Below the pieces are notes generated by a model. It saw only the letters and a list, made by a program, of their open reading frames with translations, was not told the origin of the DNA and searched no databases. The position numbers and the translations under genes were made by a program. From Gottfriedia endophytica (GTDB lineage: Bacteria > Bacillota > Bacilli > Bacillales > Bacillaceae_G), in assembly GCF_017814275.1 (NCBI RefSeq), contig NZ_JAGIYQ010000005.1, positions 62,001 through 126,000 of the forward strand: a stretch of 64,000 bases of DNA. Reading direction: 5' to 3'. Below are positions 46,203 through 53,904 of this stretch, in pieces; the first letter of the stretch is position 1, and each line of letters begins with the position of its first letter.

Positions 46203-47318
46203 ATGGATAGCCGTTTATCTAGATTAGCAGATGTACTAGTTAATTATTCTACAAAAGTTCAGCCTGGAGATCATGTGTTAATTCAAAGTGTCACTGAAAT
46301 TGACCACTTAGTCGTAAAGGCGATTGTAAAAGCGGTTGGAGAAGCTGGAGGGCATGCTCATGTTTCAATGCGCGATACTGCAGTTACACGTCAATTGATT
46401 CTATCAGGTTCAGAAGAACAGTTTAAAATGTATGCAGATTGGGAGTGTTATCGTCTAAGCAAAATGCAAGTATATATCAATCTTCGTAGCCCTCGAAATG
46501 CGTACGAATTAGCAGATGTACCTCCTAATAAATTCAAGTTATATCAAACGATTTTCGGAAAAGCACAAAGTGAAGCTGTCTATAAAACAAGATGGGTTAC
46601 AACAAGAATTCCTAACCCTTCTGCTGCCCAAGAAGCCAGAATGAGCACAGAGGCTTTTGAAGATTTTTATTACAATGTTTGCACCGTTGACTACAAAAAA
46701 ATGTCTAAAGCAATGAATCCATTAAAAGAATTAATGGAAAAAACTGATATGGTAAAAATCGTTGGGAACGGAACAGATCTTAGATTTTCTATTAAAGGAA
46801 TTGGTGTATTAAAAGGTGATGGCACAGATAATATTCCAGATGGTGAGATTTACACAGCTCCTGTAAAAGATTCTGTAAATGGTGTGATAGCGTTTAATAC
46901 ACCTTCTATTAATCAGGGGTTTGCATTCGAAAATATTTCGTTAAAAATTGAAAATGGGAAAATAATCGAAGCACATGCAAATGATACTAATCGAATCAAT
47001 CAAATACTTGATACAGATAAAGGATCAAGATACATCGGTGAATTTGCATTGGCTTTTAATCCATATATTTTACATCCCATGAATAATACTCTTTTTGATG
47101 AAAAGATAAACGGAAGTTTTCATTTAGCTATTGGTGACTCATTAGAGGGTGCAGATAATGGAAATAAATCAGCTATTCACTGGGATTTAATAACAATCCA
47201 AAGACCAGATTATGACGGTGGAGAAATTTGGTTTGATGATGTGTTAATTAGAAAAGATGGTCGATTTGTATTACCTGAATTATATGATTTAAATGAAGAG
47301 AACTTAAAATGTAAATAG
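46203..47318 (+). CDS. M29 family aminopeptidase
   Basis: A 371-residue metallo-aminopeptidase of the AmpS/PepS/aminopeptidase T family. Recognisable parts are the N-terminal LADVLVNYSTKVQPGDHVLIQ, the metal-ligand region IPDGEIYTAPVKDSVNG (with the glutamate), IGEFALAFNP and GGEIWFDD. Histidine and aspartate ligands follow in SAIHWDLI. It removes N-terminal residues from peptides in the cytosol. GGAG precedes ATG 46203. It ends at a bidirectional terminator. Confidence 0.92.
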   Translation: MDSRLSRLADVLVNYSTKVQPGDHVLIQSVTEIDHLVVKAIVKAVGEAGGHAHVSMRDTAVTRQLILSGSEEQFKMYADWECYRLSKMQVYINLRSPRNAYELADVPPNKFKLYQTIFGKAQSEAVYKTRWVTTRIPNPSAAQEARMSTEAFEDFYYNVCTVDYKKMSKAMNPLKELMEKTDMVKIVGNGTDLRFSIKGIGVLKGDGTDNIPDGEIYTAPVKDSVNGVIAFNTPSINQGFAFENISLKIENGKIIEAHANDTNRINQILDTDKGSRYIGEFALAFNPYILHPMNNTLFDEKINGSFHLAIGDSLEGADNGNKSAIHWDLITIQRPDYDGGEIWFDDVLIRKDGRFVLPELYDLNEENLKCK

Positions 47319-47329
47319 TTAAGATTTTA

Positions 47330-47360
47330 AATCCCCCTTGAATCTATTCACAGGGGGATT
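47330..47360. terminator. Bidirectional terminator between the aminopeptidase and GrpB genes
   Basis: AATCCCCCT pairs with AGGGGGATT. The right arm falls within the last codons of the convergent GrpB gene. Confidence 0.7.
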
Positions 47361-47907
47361 CATCTATCTTCGCTAAAACCGTATTAATAAAATCCGTTTT
47401 CCCTAAAGTATAGGATGCTCTGGCATTTGCAGTCTGTGACAAACTTTTTTTCAATTGTTCATACTCTACAACAGATTGTGGATTTTTTCGTAGATAATCT
47501 CGAAATGCCAAATGTCTAACTAATTCTTCACTATCTTTATGACAGACATATAGATGATGCTCCATCCAATTTATATTTCTTCCATCCCAAGGCACTGAAG
47601 TATCTTTTCTTCCAAAGGCTTCTCTACCTATAAAACTCCAATTTTCTTGATGATAATAACCAATTCTACTAAGCCCTTCTATCACAGCAGGCAGAAAAGA
47701 ATAATCTTCTATGATAACATCAATATCCAAGATGGGCTTTGCTCCAAGCCCTTTAATTGATGTACTTCCAACATGCTCCATTCCGATCATTAAATCTCCT
47801 AGAGTGGATTCTAATACTTGTTTTAATGTGATAAATATTTCAGGCCAAAGTTCATCATATTCAACAATCTCTATCCCAGATGGGTTACTTTTTCCTTCAG
47901 TTTTCAT
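47344..47907 (-). CDS. GrpB/UPF0157 nucleotidyltransferase-fold protein
   Basis: A 187-residue GrpB family protein. The signatures are EIVEYDELWPEIF at the N-terminus, EHVGSTSIKGLGAKPILDIDVII (nucleotidyltransferase-like GS..D.D motif), and HHLYVCHKDS. The C-terminal part is YTLGKTDFI. ATGGAGG precedes the start. The family has a nucleotidyltransferase fold; individual substrates are unknown. Confidence 0.9.
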   Translation of the reverse strand: MKTEGKSNPSGIEIVEYDELWPEIFITLKQVLESTLGDLMIGMEHVGSTSIKGLGAKPILDIDVIIEDYSFLPAVIEGLSRIGYYHQENWSFIGREAFGRKDTSVPWDGRNINWMEHHLYVCHKDSEELVRHLAFRDYLRKNPQSVVEYEQLKKSLSQTANARASYTLGKTDFINTVLAKIDESPCE

Positions 47908-48080
47908 AGGTAAACCTCCATAGCCTAGTGATATTATTAGATTTCTACCAATCTACATTCTAAGCATTATAAATCACTTCTCAATTTTCATATGAGAGCG
48001 AGTCGTAAATTAAGGAAATTCCTCTTAAAATATTTATCTAAATGAGTTCTCCTCATTTAAAAATATACTTACCTCAAACC

Positions 48081-49139
48081 CTAATTAATTTCCTTCACTA
48101 AAACATCAAGTGCATTACTTTGCTGCGCGAGCTTCATGGCTTTCTTAAAACTCTCCTGATTTTGTGCTAGCTTATCTAAATCATCAAGTAATTTTCTGTC
48201 ATCCAGATTCTCTTCTTCCAACATAATGGCATAGCCATTTTTTTCAAAAGATTTACCGTTAAGTATTTGATCTCCTCTACTTTGATTCCTGCTCAAAGGA
48301 ATAATAATCATTGGAATATTTAGAGCTAAAAACTCAAAAATTGAATTTGATCCGCCACGTGTAATGACAAAATTAGTTGCCGTTAATATATCTGCAAGTT
48401 CACCATGAAGATATTCAAATTGCTTATAGTTTTTTTGATGTAGCAATGATTCATCAAGATTACCTTTTCCACACAAATGAACAATTTGATACTTTGATGT
48501 CAATTCGCTAATTGCACCTCGAACTTTATCATTAATTTTTTTAGCCCCTAAACTACCTCCCATTATCGTTAAGATTGGTAATTTTTGTGTGTATCCTAAA
48601 AAGTCTAACCCTTTTTGAGCTGAGCCATTAAACAGCTCTTTTCGAATTGGGGAACCAATTGTTTTTGTTTTATTCTTAGGAAAAAATTTTGCTGCTTCTT
48701 CAAACGAAGTATAAATTCTTGTTGCGAAACGTTGAGAAATTTTATTTGCAAGACCAGGTGTTATGTCACTCTCGTGGATGTAGATTGGAATTGAAAGAGA
48801 TTTTGCAGCAAGAATTACCGGAACTGAAACGAATCCTCCTTTAGAAAACACTAACTGAGGTTTTAACTTTTTTAAGATCCGCCTAGCTTCAAAGCATCCT
48901 CTCAACACCTTAAAAACATCAATGACATTCTCAAAATCAAAATAACGTCTTAATTTTCCGCTTGATATACCAAAATAAGGAATGCCCTGTTTTTCAATTA
49001 ATTCTTTCTCTATTCCTTTTTTAGAACCAATATAACTAATTTCCCATTCCGATTTATTCAATTCATTTATAATTGCAATATTAGGTGTCACATGGCCGGC
49101 TGAGCCACCACCTGTGAATACGATTCGCTTTTTAGCCAT
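48081..49139 (-). CDS. murG: UDP-GlcNAc-undecaprenyl-PP-MurNAc-pentapeptide transferase, MurG (stand-alone)
   Basis: A 352-residue GT28 glycosyltransferase that makes lipid II from lipid I on the inner face of the membrane. The N-terminal glycine-rich loop is FTGGGSAGHVTPNIA, the middle has IMGGSLGAKKIND, and the donor-binding motif is VITRGGSNSIFEFLAL near residue 260. The sequence fits the second MurG of the B. cereus group, encoded outside the mur/fts operon. CGGAGG precedes the ATG. It stands alone, so it may be a secondary or conditional copy. Confidence 0.92.
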   Translation of the reverse strand: MAKKRIVFTGGGSAGHVTPNIAIINELNKSEWEISYIGSKKGIEKELIEKQGIPYFGISSGKLRRYFDFENVIDVFKVLRGCFEARRILKKLKPQLVFSKGGFVSVPVILAAKSLSIPIYIHESDITPGLANKISQRFATRIYTSFEEAAKFFPKNKTKTIGSPIRKELFNGSAQKGLDFLGYTQKLPILTIMGGSLGAKKINDKVRGAISELTSKYQIVHLCGKGNLDESLLHQKNYKQFEYLHGELADILTATNFVITRGGSNSIFEFLALNIPMIIIPLSRNQSRGDQILNGKSFEKNGYAIMLEEENLDDRKLLDDLDKLAQNQESFKKAMKLAQQSNALDVLVKEIN

Positions 49140-49313
49140 TCTTTTAAACCTCCGTTTAATGCTATATCTTAGTATGTATTACAAATGTTCTAGAATTTCC
49201 GAACTATAATCAATTTGTTCTTTATCTTAATCAAATAAGTAATTCATTTATACTATTACATATTATCATGATTAATTTTATCTTAGTCACTATTATCAGA
49301 GTCTGAAGCAATG

Positions 49314-49343
49314 AAAAAAGAGATGAATTTTCATCTCTTTTTA
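49314..49343. terminator. Bidirectional terminator near the nucleotidyltransferase gene
   Basis: AAAAAGAGATGAA and TTCATCTCTTTTT form a near-perfect palindrome with T runs both ways, about 60 bases past the stop at 49402. Confidence 0.8.
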
Positions 49344-49401
49344 TTGTAATAAGATATTACGATATTCTTCAATTTATTAATTTACTAATTCATTTTTTGA
49401 A

Positions 49402-49977
49402 TCAACTAATGATATTGTAGACCTTCACCTTTTTCCAAATCGAATCCCAATTCTTTTTTACAACTCGAGTATCGTAGATATTTTCAAGTTCTGTTGACTC
49501 TAGAAAATATGGTGTAGGCTTTACTTCAAAATTAATAACATCCTTAACTCCCCAAGGTGCCGCTAAAATGACATTGTTTTTCTGATCTAATTTAACACCT
49601 AAGGCTGTTGCTGTTTCTGGAAATTTTGATATACCATCAACGGAAGAAATATATGGTGGCAAGTTATTTATAACGTGCATTCTAGCTTGATTTTTTACAG
49701 ACCACGGTATTGTGGGCATTAGTGATTTTAAATATTCCTCAATTTTCTTTTCCTCTGATTCATCCATATTAATTGAATCAAAATAAATAACATCAATATC
49801 AGGGATAGGTGTCCTTATGCCGAAGTTATGTAATACATCCCAAATTTTCGAACGGATAAAGCCTGCACAGATCCAACAATCAGGCAAATTCAACGTTTTT
49901 ACAATTCTTATTAAACTCATCATCCATTCGTCTTCTCTAATAATACGTACAATATCTTCTTCATTTTTGATCGTCAA
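49402..49977 (-). CDS. NTP_transf_6 (DUF925) nucleotidyltransferase family protein
   Basis: A 191-residue protein with the pattern of the DUF925 nucleotidyltransferase family. PDCWICAGFIRSKIWDVLHN carries the glycine-containing loop. IPDIDVIYFD gives the two metal-binding aspartates, and ALGVKLD and LAAPWGVKDVINFEVKPTP complete the signature. The start is TTG 49977 after AAGGTGA. Substrate unknown. Confidence 0.88.
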   Translation of the reverse strand: MTIKNEEDIVRIIREDEWMMSLIRIVKTLNLPDCWICAGFIRSKIWDVLHNFGIRTPIPDIDVIYFDSINMDESEEKKIEEYLKSLMPTIPWSVKNQARMHVINNLPPYISSVDGISKFPETATALGVKLDQKNNVILAAPWGVKDVINFEVKPTPYFLESTELENIYDTRVVKKNWDSIWKKVKVYNIIS

Positions 49978-50108
49978 TTATTTCACCTTCATTAGGAAAT
50001 TTTCAAACTGCTCTCTCCACAACCTTACACCATATTTTTCTACCTAATTATTCATAATCCTTCTACTAATTAAGAGCCTCGTTAATTAATATCCCTTCAA
50101 AATTAACA

Positions 50109-50266
50109 ATAAAGTGAAACTTCCATCAGTGGGGGTTTTCTTTATCCCCCACTGATGGTTAGCCCGCCCAATCGGTCTTTTACGGGCAGTTATCCCCCAC
50201 CTATCTTCTTCGCCTCTCTCTCAAATCTTGAGGTGAGGGTCTTACTGCCCGTTAATGCGGGATAAA
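50109..50266 (-). repeat. bcr1-like repeat, copy A with ATAAA duplication
   Basis: A 148-bp element (50114-50261) is flanked by ATAAA at 50109-50113 and 50262-50266. It contains GTGAAACTTCCATCAGTGGG and ends TTAATGCGGG. The element folds into long GC-rich hairpins. It is the reverse complement, at roughly 90% identity by eye, of 53139-53285. Size, sequence and the TTTAT target duplication (here read as ATAAA) agree with bcr1 of the B. cereus group. Confidence 0.8.
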
Positions 50267-50339
50267 ATATTTTAAAACATATGAAATAAATTTAGTCATA
50301 TTTGGGGAAAATCTTACATAATAAGGAGGCAAAAAAATT

Positions 50340-50897
50340 ATGCTGAAAAAGTTTTTTTCTTTTAATAACCCAGTAGGTCTAGTCTTAAGTTCAGCTGTGC
50401 TGATCTTGACGGTATCTCCGCAGGCTAGAAAAGGAACTAGAAAGCTGTTAGTTAAAGGAACAGGTGCCGTATTAGCACTGGGGGATCAAATGAAGGGACT
50501 TACGATTGGTGTTCAAAAACAACTAGGATCATTTATGGAAAAAGCCAAAGCTGATAGAGAGCTGACAAACACTCCTCATTTGTCCGAAATGGTCAAAGAA
50601 GGGGTAGATATGGTCAGACACGTTGTAGAAGAGGTAGCTACAAAACCAAACTATTCAATGGAAATTTCAAAAGAAGCTGCCGATGACTTTTTTGAAGATT
50701 TTATGGTTTCACATGCTTCTGACGAGCCAGTTTCAAAAACAAATTATTCAATGGAAGTTGCTAAAGAGGATACATCTGATGCCTTTATTAAAAAAATTAG
50801 ACCCGTTGAAATAAAGAAACAAATTACCGCTTACAATGTTTTAAACGATCATACTTTCAAAATGAAATTAACTAAAGTGGACGACCAATTACATTAA
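50340..50897 (+). CDS. Small membrane-anchored protein, paralogue A of the ppk-ATPase cluster
   Basis: A 185-residue protein. Residues 1-55 are nearly the same as those of the 58290 gene: FSFNNPVGL, a hydrophobic segment (about 11-27), ARKGTRKLLVKG and ALGDQMKGLT. A variable helical centre follows, with a repeated NYSMEI/NYSMEV motif, and the C-terminus AYNVLNDHTFKMKLTKVDDQ is again shared. AAGGAGG precedes the ATG. The N-terminal helix and basic patch suggest membrane surface anchoring. It converges on ppk1 and may act as a granule or membrane shell protein; this is inference. Confidence 0.8.
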   Translation: MLKKFFSFNNPVGLVLSSAVLILTVSPQARKGTRKLLVKGTGAVLALGDQMKGLTIGVQKQLGSFMEKAKADRELTNTPHLSEMVKEGVDMVRHVVEEVATKPNYSMEISKEAADDFFEDFMVSHASDEPVSKTNYSMEVAKEDTSDAFIKKIRPVEIKKQITAYNVLNDHTFKMKLTKVDDQLH

Positions 50898-50898
50898 T

Positions 50899-50957
50899 AA
50901 AATAAGGTTGACTCAAAAAAGTTGCTAAACCCAACCTTTTTGAGTTAACCTTATTTT
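50899..50957. terminator. Bidirectional terminator between paralogue A and ppk1
   Basis: An arm of about 25 bases (50899-50923) pairs with 50933-50957, with AAAATAAGG and CCTTATTTT at the base and T runs both ways. Confidence 0.85.
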
Positions 50958-50973
50958 TTGCTTCATTTGTTTC

Positions 50974-53088
50974 TTAATACGGTTCATCTTGGTTCACTTG
51001 GTTACCTAAATTATATAATTCCAGTTGGCTTTCTTTATCATACTCTCCACTTTTTTTCTTAATATAATGATAACATCCATTTTCATCTTGTATTCGTGCT
51101 TTTACATTATCCTCTAAATAAATATTAAGTATGTGTAAAATTCTATCCTTTAAATCGGTATTATTTATTGGAAATAATATTTCAACTCGATTTTCCATAT
51201 TCCTTGTCATTAAATCTGCAGAAGAAAGATACATGGCAAAATTTCCGTTTTGATGAAAATAATAAATCCTGCTATGCTCTAAAAATCTCCCAACGATGCT
51301 ACAAACACGAATATTTTCACTAACATATTTTATACCTGGACGAAGACAACAGATCCCACGAACAATTAAATCGATTTGAACACCTACTTGTGAAGCTTCA
51401 TAAAATTTAAGAATTAATTTCTTCTCGGTAATTGCATTCATTTTAGCAATAATTCGGCCATTCCCAAATTGTTTATGATACTTAATTTCCATATCAATTA
51501 ACTCAATAAACTTATTTCGAATATCAAGTGGTGAAACTGAAATACTCCTAAAGGCTGGTTTGTTCATAAATCCACTTAAGTAATTAAAAAAATTAGTTGC
51601 ATCAATACCTAACTCATTCTTTGAAGTGATTAGTCCTAAATCAGTATAAAATTTAGCCGTTTCTTCGTTATAATTTCCTGTTCCTAAATGAACAAAACGC
51701 TGTATTTCCCCATTTACTTTCCTAACTATTAATGTTATTTTGCTATGGGTTTTTAAACAAGATTTTCCATATATGACCTGACATCCTGATTTTTCTAGTT
51801 CTTTTGCCCAATGGACATTATGCTCTTCGTCAAAACGAGCTTTTAGTTCTAAGAGTACTAATACTTGCTTTCCATTCTCAGATGCTTTTTTTAATGCTTC
51901 GATAATCGGAGAATTTTCACTAACACGATAAAGAGTCTGTTTAATAGCCAATACATTTGAATCCTCAGCAGCACATCTGATTAAATCAACAACAGTTTCA
52001 AATGAGTCATATGGGTGATGAAGAAGAATATCTTTTTTTAGGGCAATATCAAAAATACAATGTTCTTTTCCCGTTGCATCCTTAGTGATATCCTTTCCTA
52101 GTTGAGGTATCAATTTTTCATATATGAGATGCTCCTTGAAAGTAGATAATTTACTATAAAATCTGAATAAGAAAGTTAAATCAAGAGGACCATTTATGAA
52201 ATATGTATCTTCCTCATGTATTTCTAATTCTTGTAACAGATAGGTTAGGATTTTATAATCTAAATATTTATTTGAAATTTCTAATCGTACGGATGCTCCC
52301 CATTTTCTCATTTTTAATTCTTTTTCTATTTTTTTTAAGAGGTCCTCAGCACCTTCTTCATGAATTTCTAAGTCTGCATTTCTTGTGATCCGAAACTGTG
52401 TTATCGACTCTACACACAAGCCAATAAATAATTTATCAATATAGTGACTAATTACATCCTCTAACAATACATATACCTTTTTTTCATTCAGCCTAGGTAT
52501 TTCAATAAAACGATCCAATCCTCTTGGAATTTGTACGATCGCTAATTTTTTCTGATACTCTACATCTTCTTTCTCATCAAAAAGAACAACTGCAATATTC
52601 ATACTTTTATTAGCTAGCATTGGGAATGGACGATAAGCATCAATTGCCATTGGTGTTAAAACAGGGAATATGACTTGATCAAAATACTTCTCAACGAAAA
52701 ATAAATCCTCTTCTGACATTCCCTCAATAGATAGGAAGGAGACTCCTTCCTCTACTATCTCATTTATCAGCTCTTTATAAGTATTGTACTGTGTGAATAC
52801 CAATTCATGGGTAATTTTCGATATTTTACCTAATTGTTCTTTAGGAGTCATACCTGCTTTATTTTCTGGCTTTGTTAATCCTGCATTTCTTTGATCTTTA
52901 AGGCCGGCTACCCTGACCATCATAAATTCATCCAAATTATTACTAAAAATAGAAAGGAATTTTAGTCTTTCTAACAGTGGATTACGTTGATCCATCGATT
53001 CTTCCAATACCCTTTTATTAAATAACAACCAGCTTATTTCTCTATTATTAAAATAACTTGATTTATTGGTATCTATTATGTGATCCAT
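50974..53088 (-). CDS. ppk1: Polyphosphate kinase 1
   Basis: A 704-residue enzyme that makes polyphosphate from ATP (reversible). Length is normal for PPK1. The N-terminal domain starts FNNREISWLLFNKRVLEES. The phosphorylated histidine is in SCLKTHSKITLIVR near residue 430, and the second active-site histidine is in RFLEHSRIYYF near 590. ARFDEEHN and GTGNYNEETAKFY are typical of the phospholipase D-like core. ATG 53088 follows AAGGTG by eight bases; an upstream GTG lies in that site. No ppx gene is adjacent. It is bracketed by two bcr1-like elements and followed upstream by cluster genes. Confidence 0.95.
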   Translation of the reverse strand: MDHIIDTNKSSYFNNREISWLLFNKRVLEESMDQRNPLLERLKFLSIFSNNLDEFMMVRVAGLKDQRNAGLTKPENKAGMTPKEQLGKISKITHELVFTQYNTYKELINEIVEEGVSFLSIEGMSEEDLFFVEKYFDQVIFPVLTPMAIDAYRPFPMLANKSMNIAVVLFDEKEDVEYQKKLAIVQIPRGLDRFIEIPRLNEKKVYVLLEDVISHYIDKLFIGLCVESITQFRITRNADLEIHEEGAEDLLKKIEKELKMRKWGASVRLEISNKYLDYKILTYLLQELEIHEEDTYFINGPLDLTFLFRFYSKLSTFKEHLIYEKLIPQLGKDITKDATGKEHCIFDIALKKDILLHHPYDSFETVVDLIRCAAEDSNVLAIKQTLYRVSENSPIIEALKKASENGKQVLVLLELKARFDEEHNVHWAKELEKSGCQVIYGKSCLKTHSKITLIVRKVNGEIQRFVHLGTGNYNEETAKFYTDLGLITSKNELGIDATNFFNYLSGFMNKPAFRSISVSPLDIRNKFIELIDMEIKYHKQFGNGRIIAKMNAITEKKLILKFYEASQVGVQIDLIVRGICCLRPGIKYVSENIRVCSIVGRFLEHSRIYYFHQNGNFAMYLSSADLMTRNMENRVEILFPINNTDLKDRILHILNIYLEDNVKARIQDENGCYHYIKKKSGEYDKESQLELYNLGNQVNQDEPY

Positions 53089-53133
53089 TGTTTTCACACC
53101 TTTTAACTACAATTACTTGTAACTAGTTTTTTA

Positions 53134-53290
53134 TTTATCCCGCATTAACGGTCAGTAAGACCCCCACCTCAAGATTGAGAGAGTGGCGAAGAAGATTGGT
53201 GGGGGATAACTGCCCGTAAAAGCCCGATTGGGCGAGCTAACCACCAGTGGGAAATGAAGAACCCCCCCACTGATGGAAGTTTCACTTTAT
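53134..53290 (+). repeat. bcr1-like repeat, copy B with TTTAT duplication
   Basis: A 147-bp element (53139-53285) is flanked by TTTAT at 53134-53138 and 53286-53290. It begins CCCGCATTAACGG and ends GATGGAAGTTTCAC. It is inverted relative to copy A. Together they bracket paralogue A and ppk1. Confidence 0.8.
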
Positions 53291-53297
53291 GTGAAAG

Positions 53298-53327
53298 AAA
53301 CCGCAAAGATATTACTCTTTACGGTTT
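53298..53327 (-). terminator. Terminator of the ATPase operon
   Basis: AAACCGTAAAGA pairs with TCTTTGCGGTTT on the minus strand. It lies just past the stop at 53333. Confidence 0.75.
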
Positions 53328-53332
53328 TAAGT

Positions 53333-53566
53333 CTAGAATTTTTTCAGTTTTGGGAACGAAATAAGACTTAGTAAATTAACATTATTTTCTTTTCCCTTTG
53401 AACGAACCTTATTAAAAAAAGTACCTAAAAATTCTTCCCAAATCTTACCGATTGATTTTTTTGAACTTGGATTTTCTTTTAGTGAATCTATCGTTAAACT
53501 AAGGGCAGCATCTAAATGAGAGATTGCTTGCCGTAAATGACTTATCACATTTTCATTTTGTTCCAT
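53333..53566 (-). CDS. 77-residue helical protein in the ppk-ATPase cluster
   Basis: A small soluble protein with a helical N-terminal half (ISHLRQAISHLDAALSLTID) and a basic second half (NKVRSKGKENN). GGGGGAAAG precedes the ATG. It starts 13 bases after the DUF5132-like gene and is the last gene of the ATPase operon. No family recognised. Confidence 0.75.
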   Translation of the reverse strand: MEQNENVISHLRQAISHLDAALSLTIDSLKENPSSKKSIGKIWEEFLGTFFNKVRSKGKENNVNLLSLISFPKLKKF

Positions 53567-53579
53567 TACTTTCCCCCTC

Positions 53580-53849
53580 TTATTGAAAAATTCTTTCTGA
53601 TACTTCCGCTTCTGAATCTACATATTCAATAGACATATCTTTATCTAATTGCTTCTTCATCCGTTCAAACTTGACTTCTGCTACCATATCTTCAAGTCCT
53701 TCCTTTGCTGAAACAATAAAATACTTCATTTGCCTCGATAAATCTCCCATAACTGGGCGAAGTGTTTTTCTTGCAATTGGTATAATCGCTGTTGATGCTA
53801 TTAATAGTGCCGAACCAACAATCACTCTTTGAACGTTTCTTTGAATCAT
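53580..53849 (-). CDS. DUF5132-like single-helix protein
   Basis: A protein of about 89 residues with a hydrophobic segment (about residues 9-24) followed by a basic ARKTLRP and an amphipathic helix GLEDMVAEVKFERMKK. This is the pattern of DUF5132 proteins, which often sit beside HMA-domain and P-type ATPase genes. Two adjacent ATGs follow AGGAGG; 53849 has the better spacing. It is cotranscribed with the ATPase (55 bases between them). Role unknown. Confidence 0.7.
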   Translation of the reverse strand: MIQRNVQRVIVGSALLIASTAIIPIARKTLRPVMGDLSRQMKYFIVSAKEGLEDMVAEVKFERMKKQLDKDMSIEYVDSEAEVSERIFQ

Positions 53850-53904
53850 CATAAACCTCCTGATTGCTTTATTTTTAATTTAAATCAATATTGGAATTTT
53901 TATA

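Noticed and set aside
50109-53290. Composite transposon made of the two bcr1-like elements
   Set aside because: Each element has its own exact TTTAT/ATAAA duplication, so they inserted independently; the segment between them was not moved as a unit.
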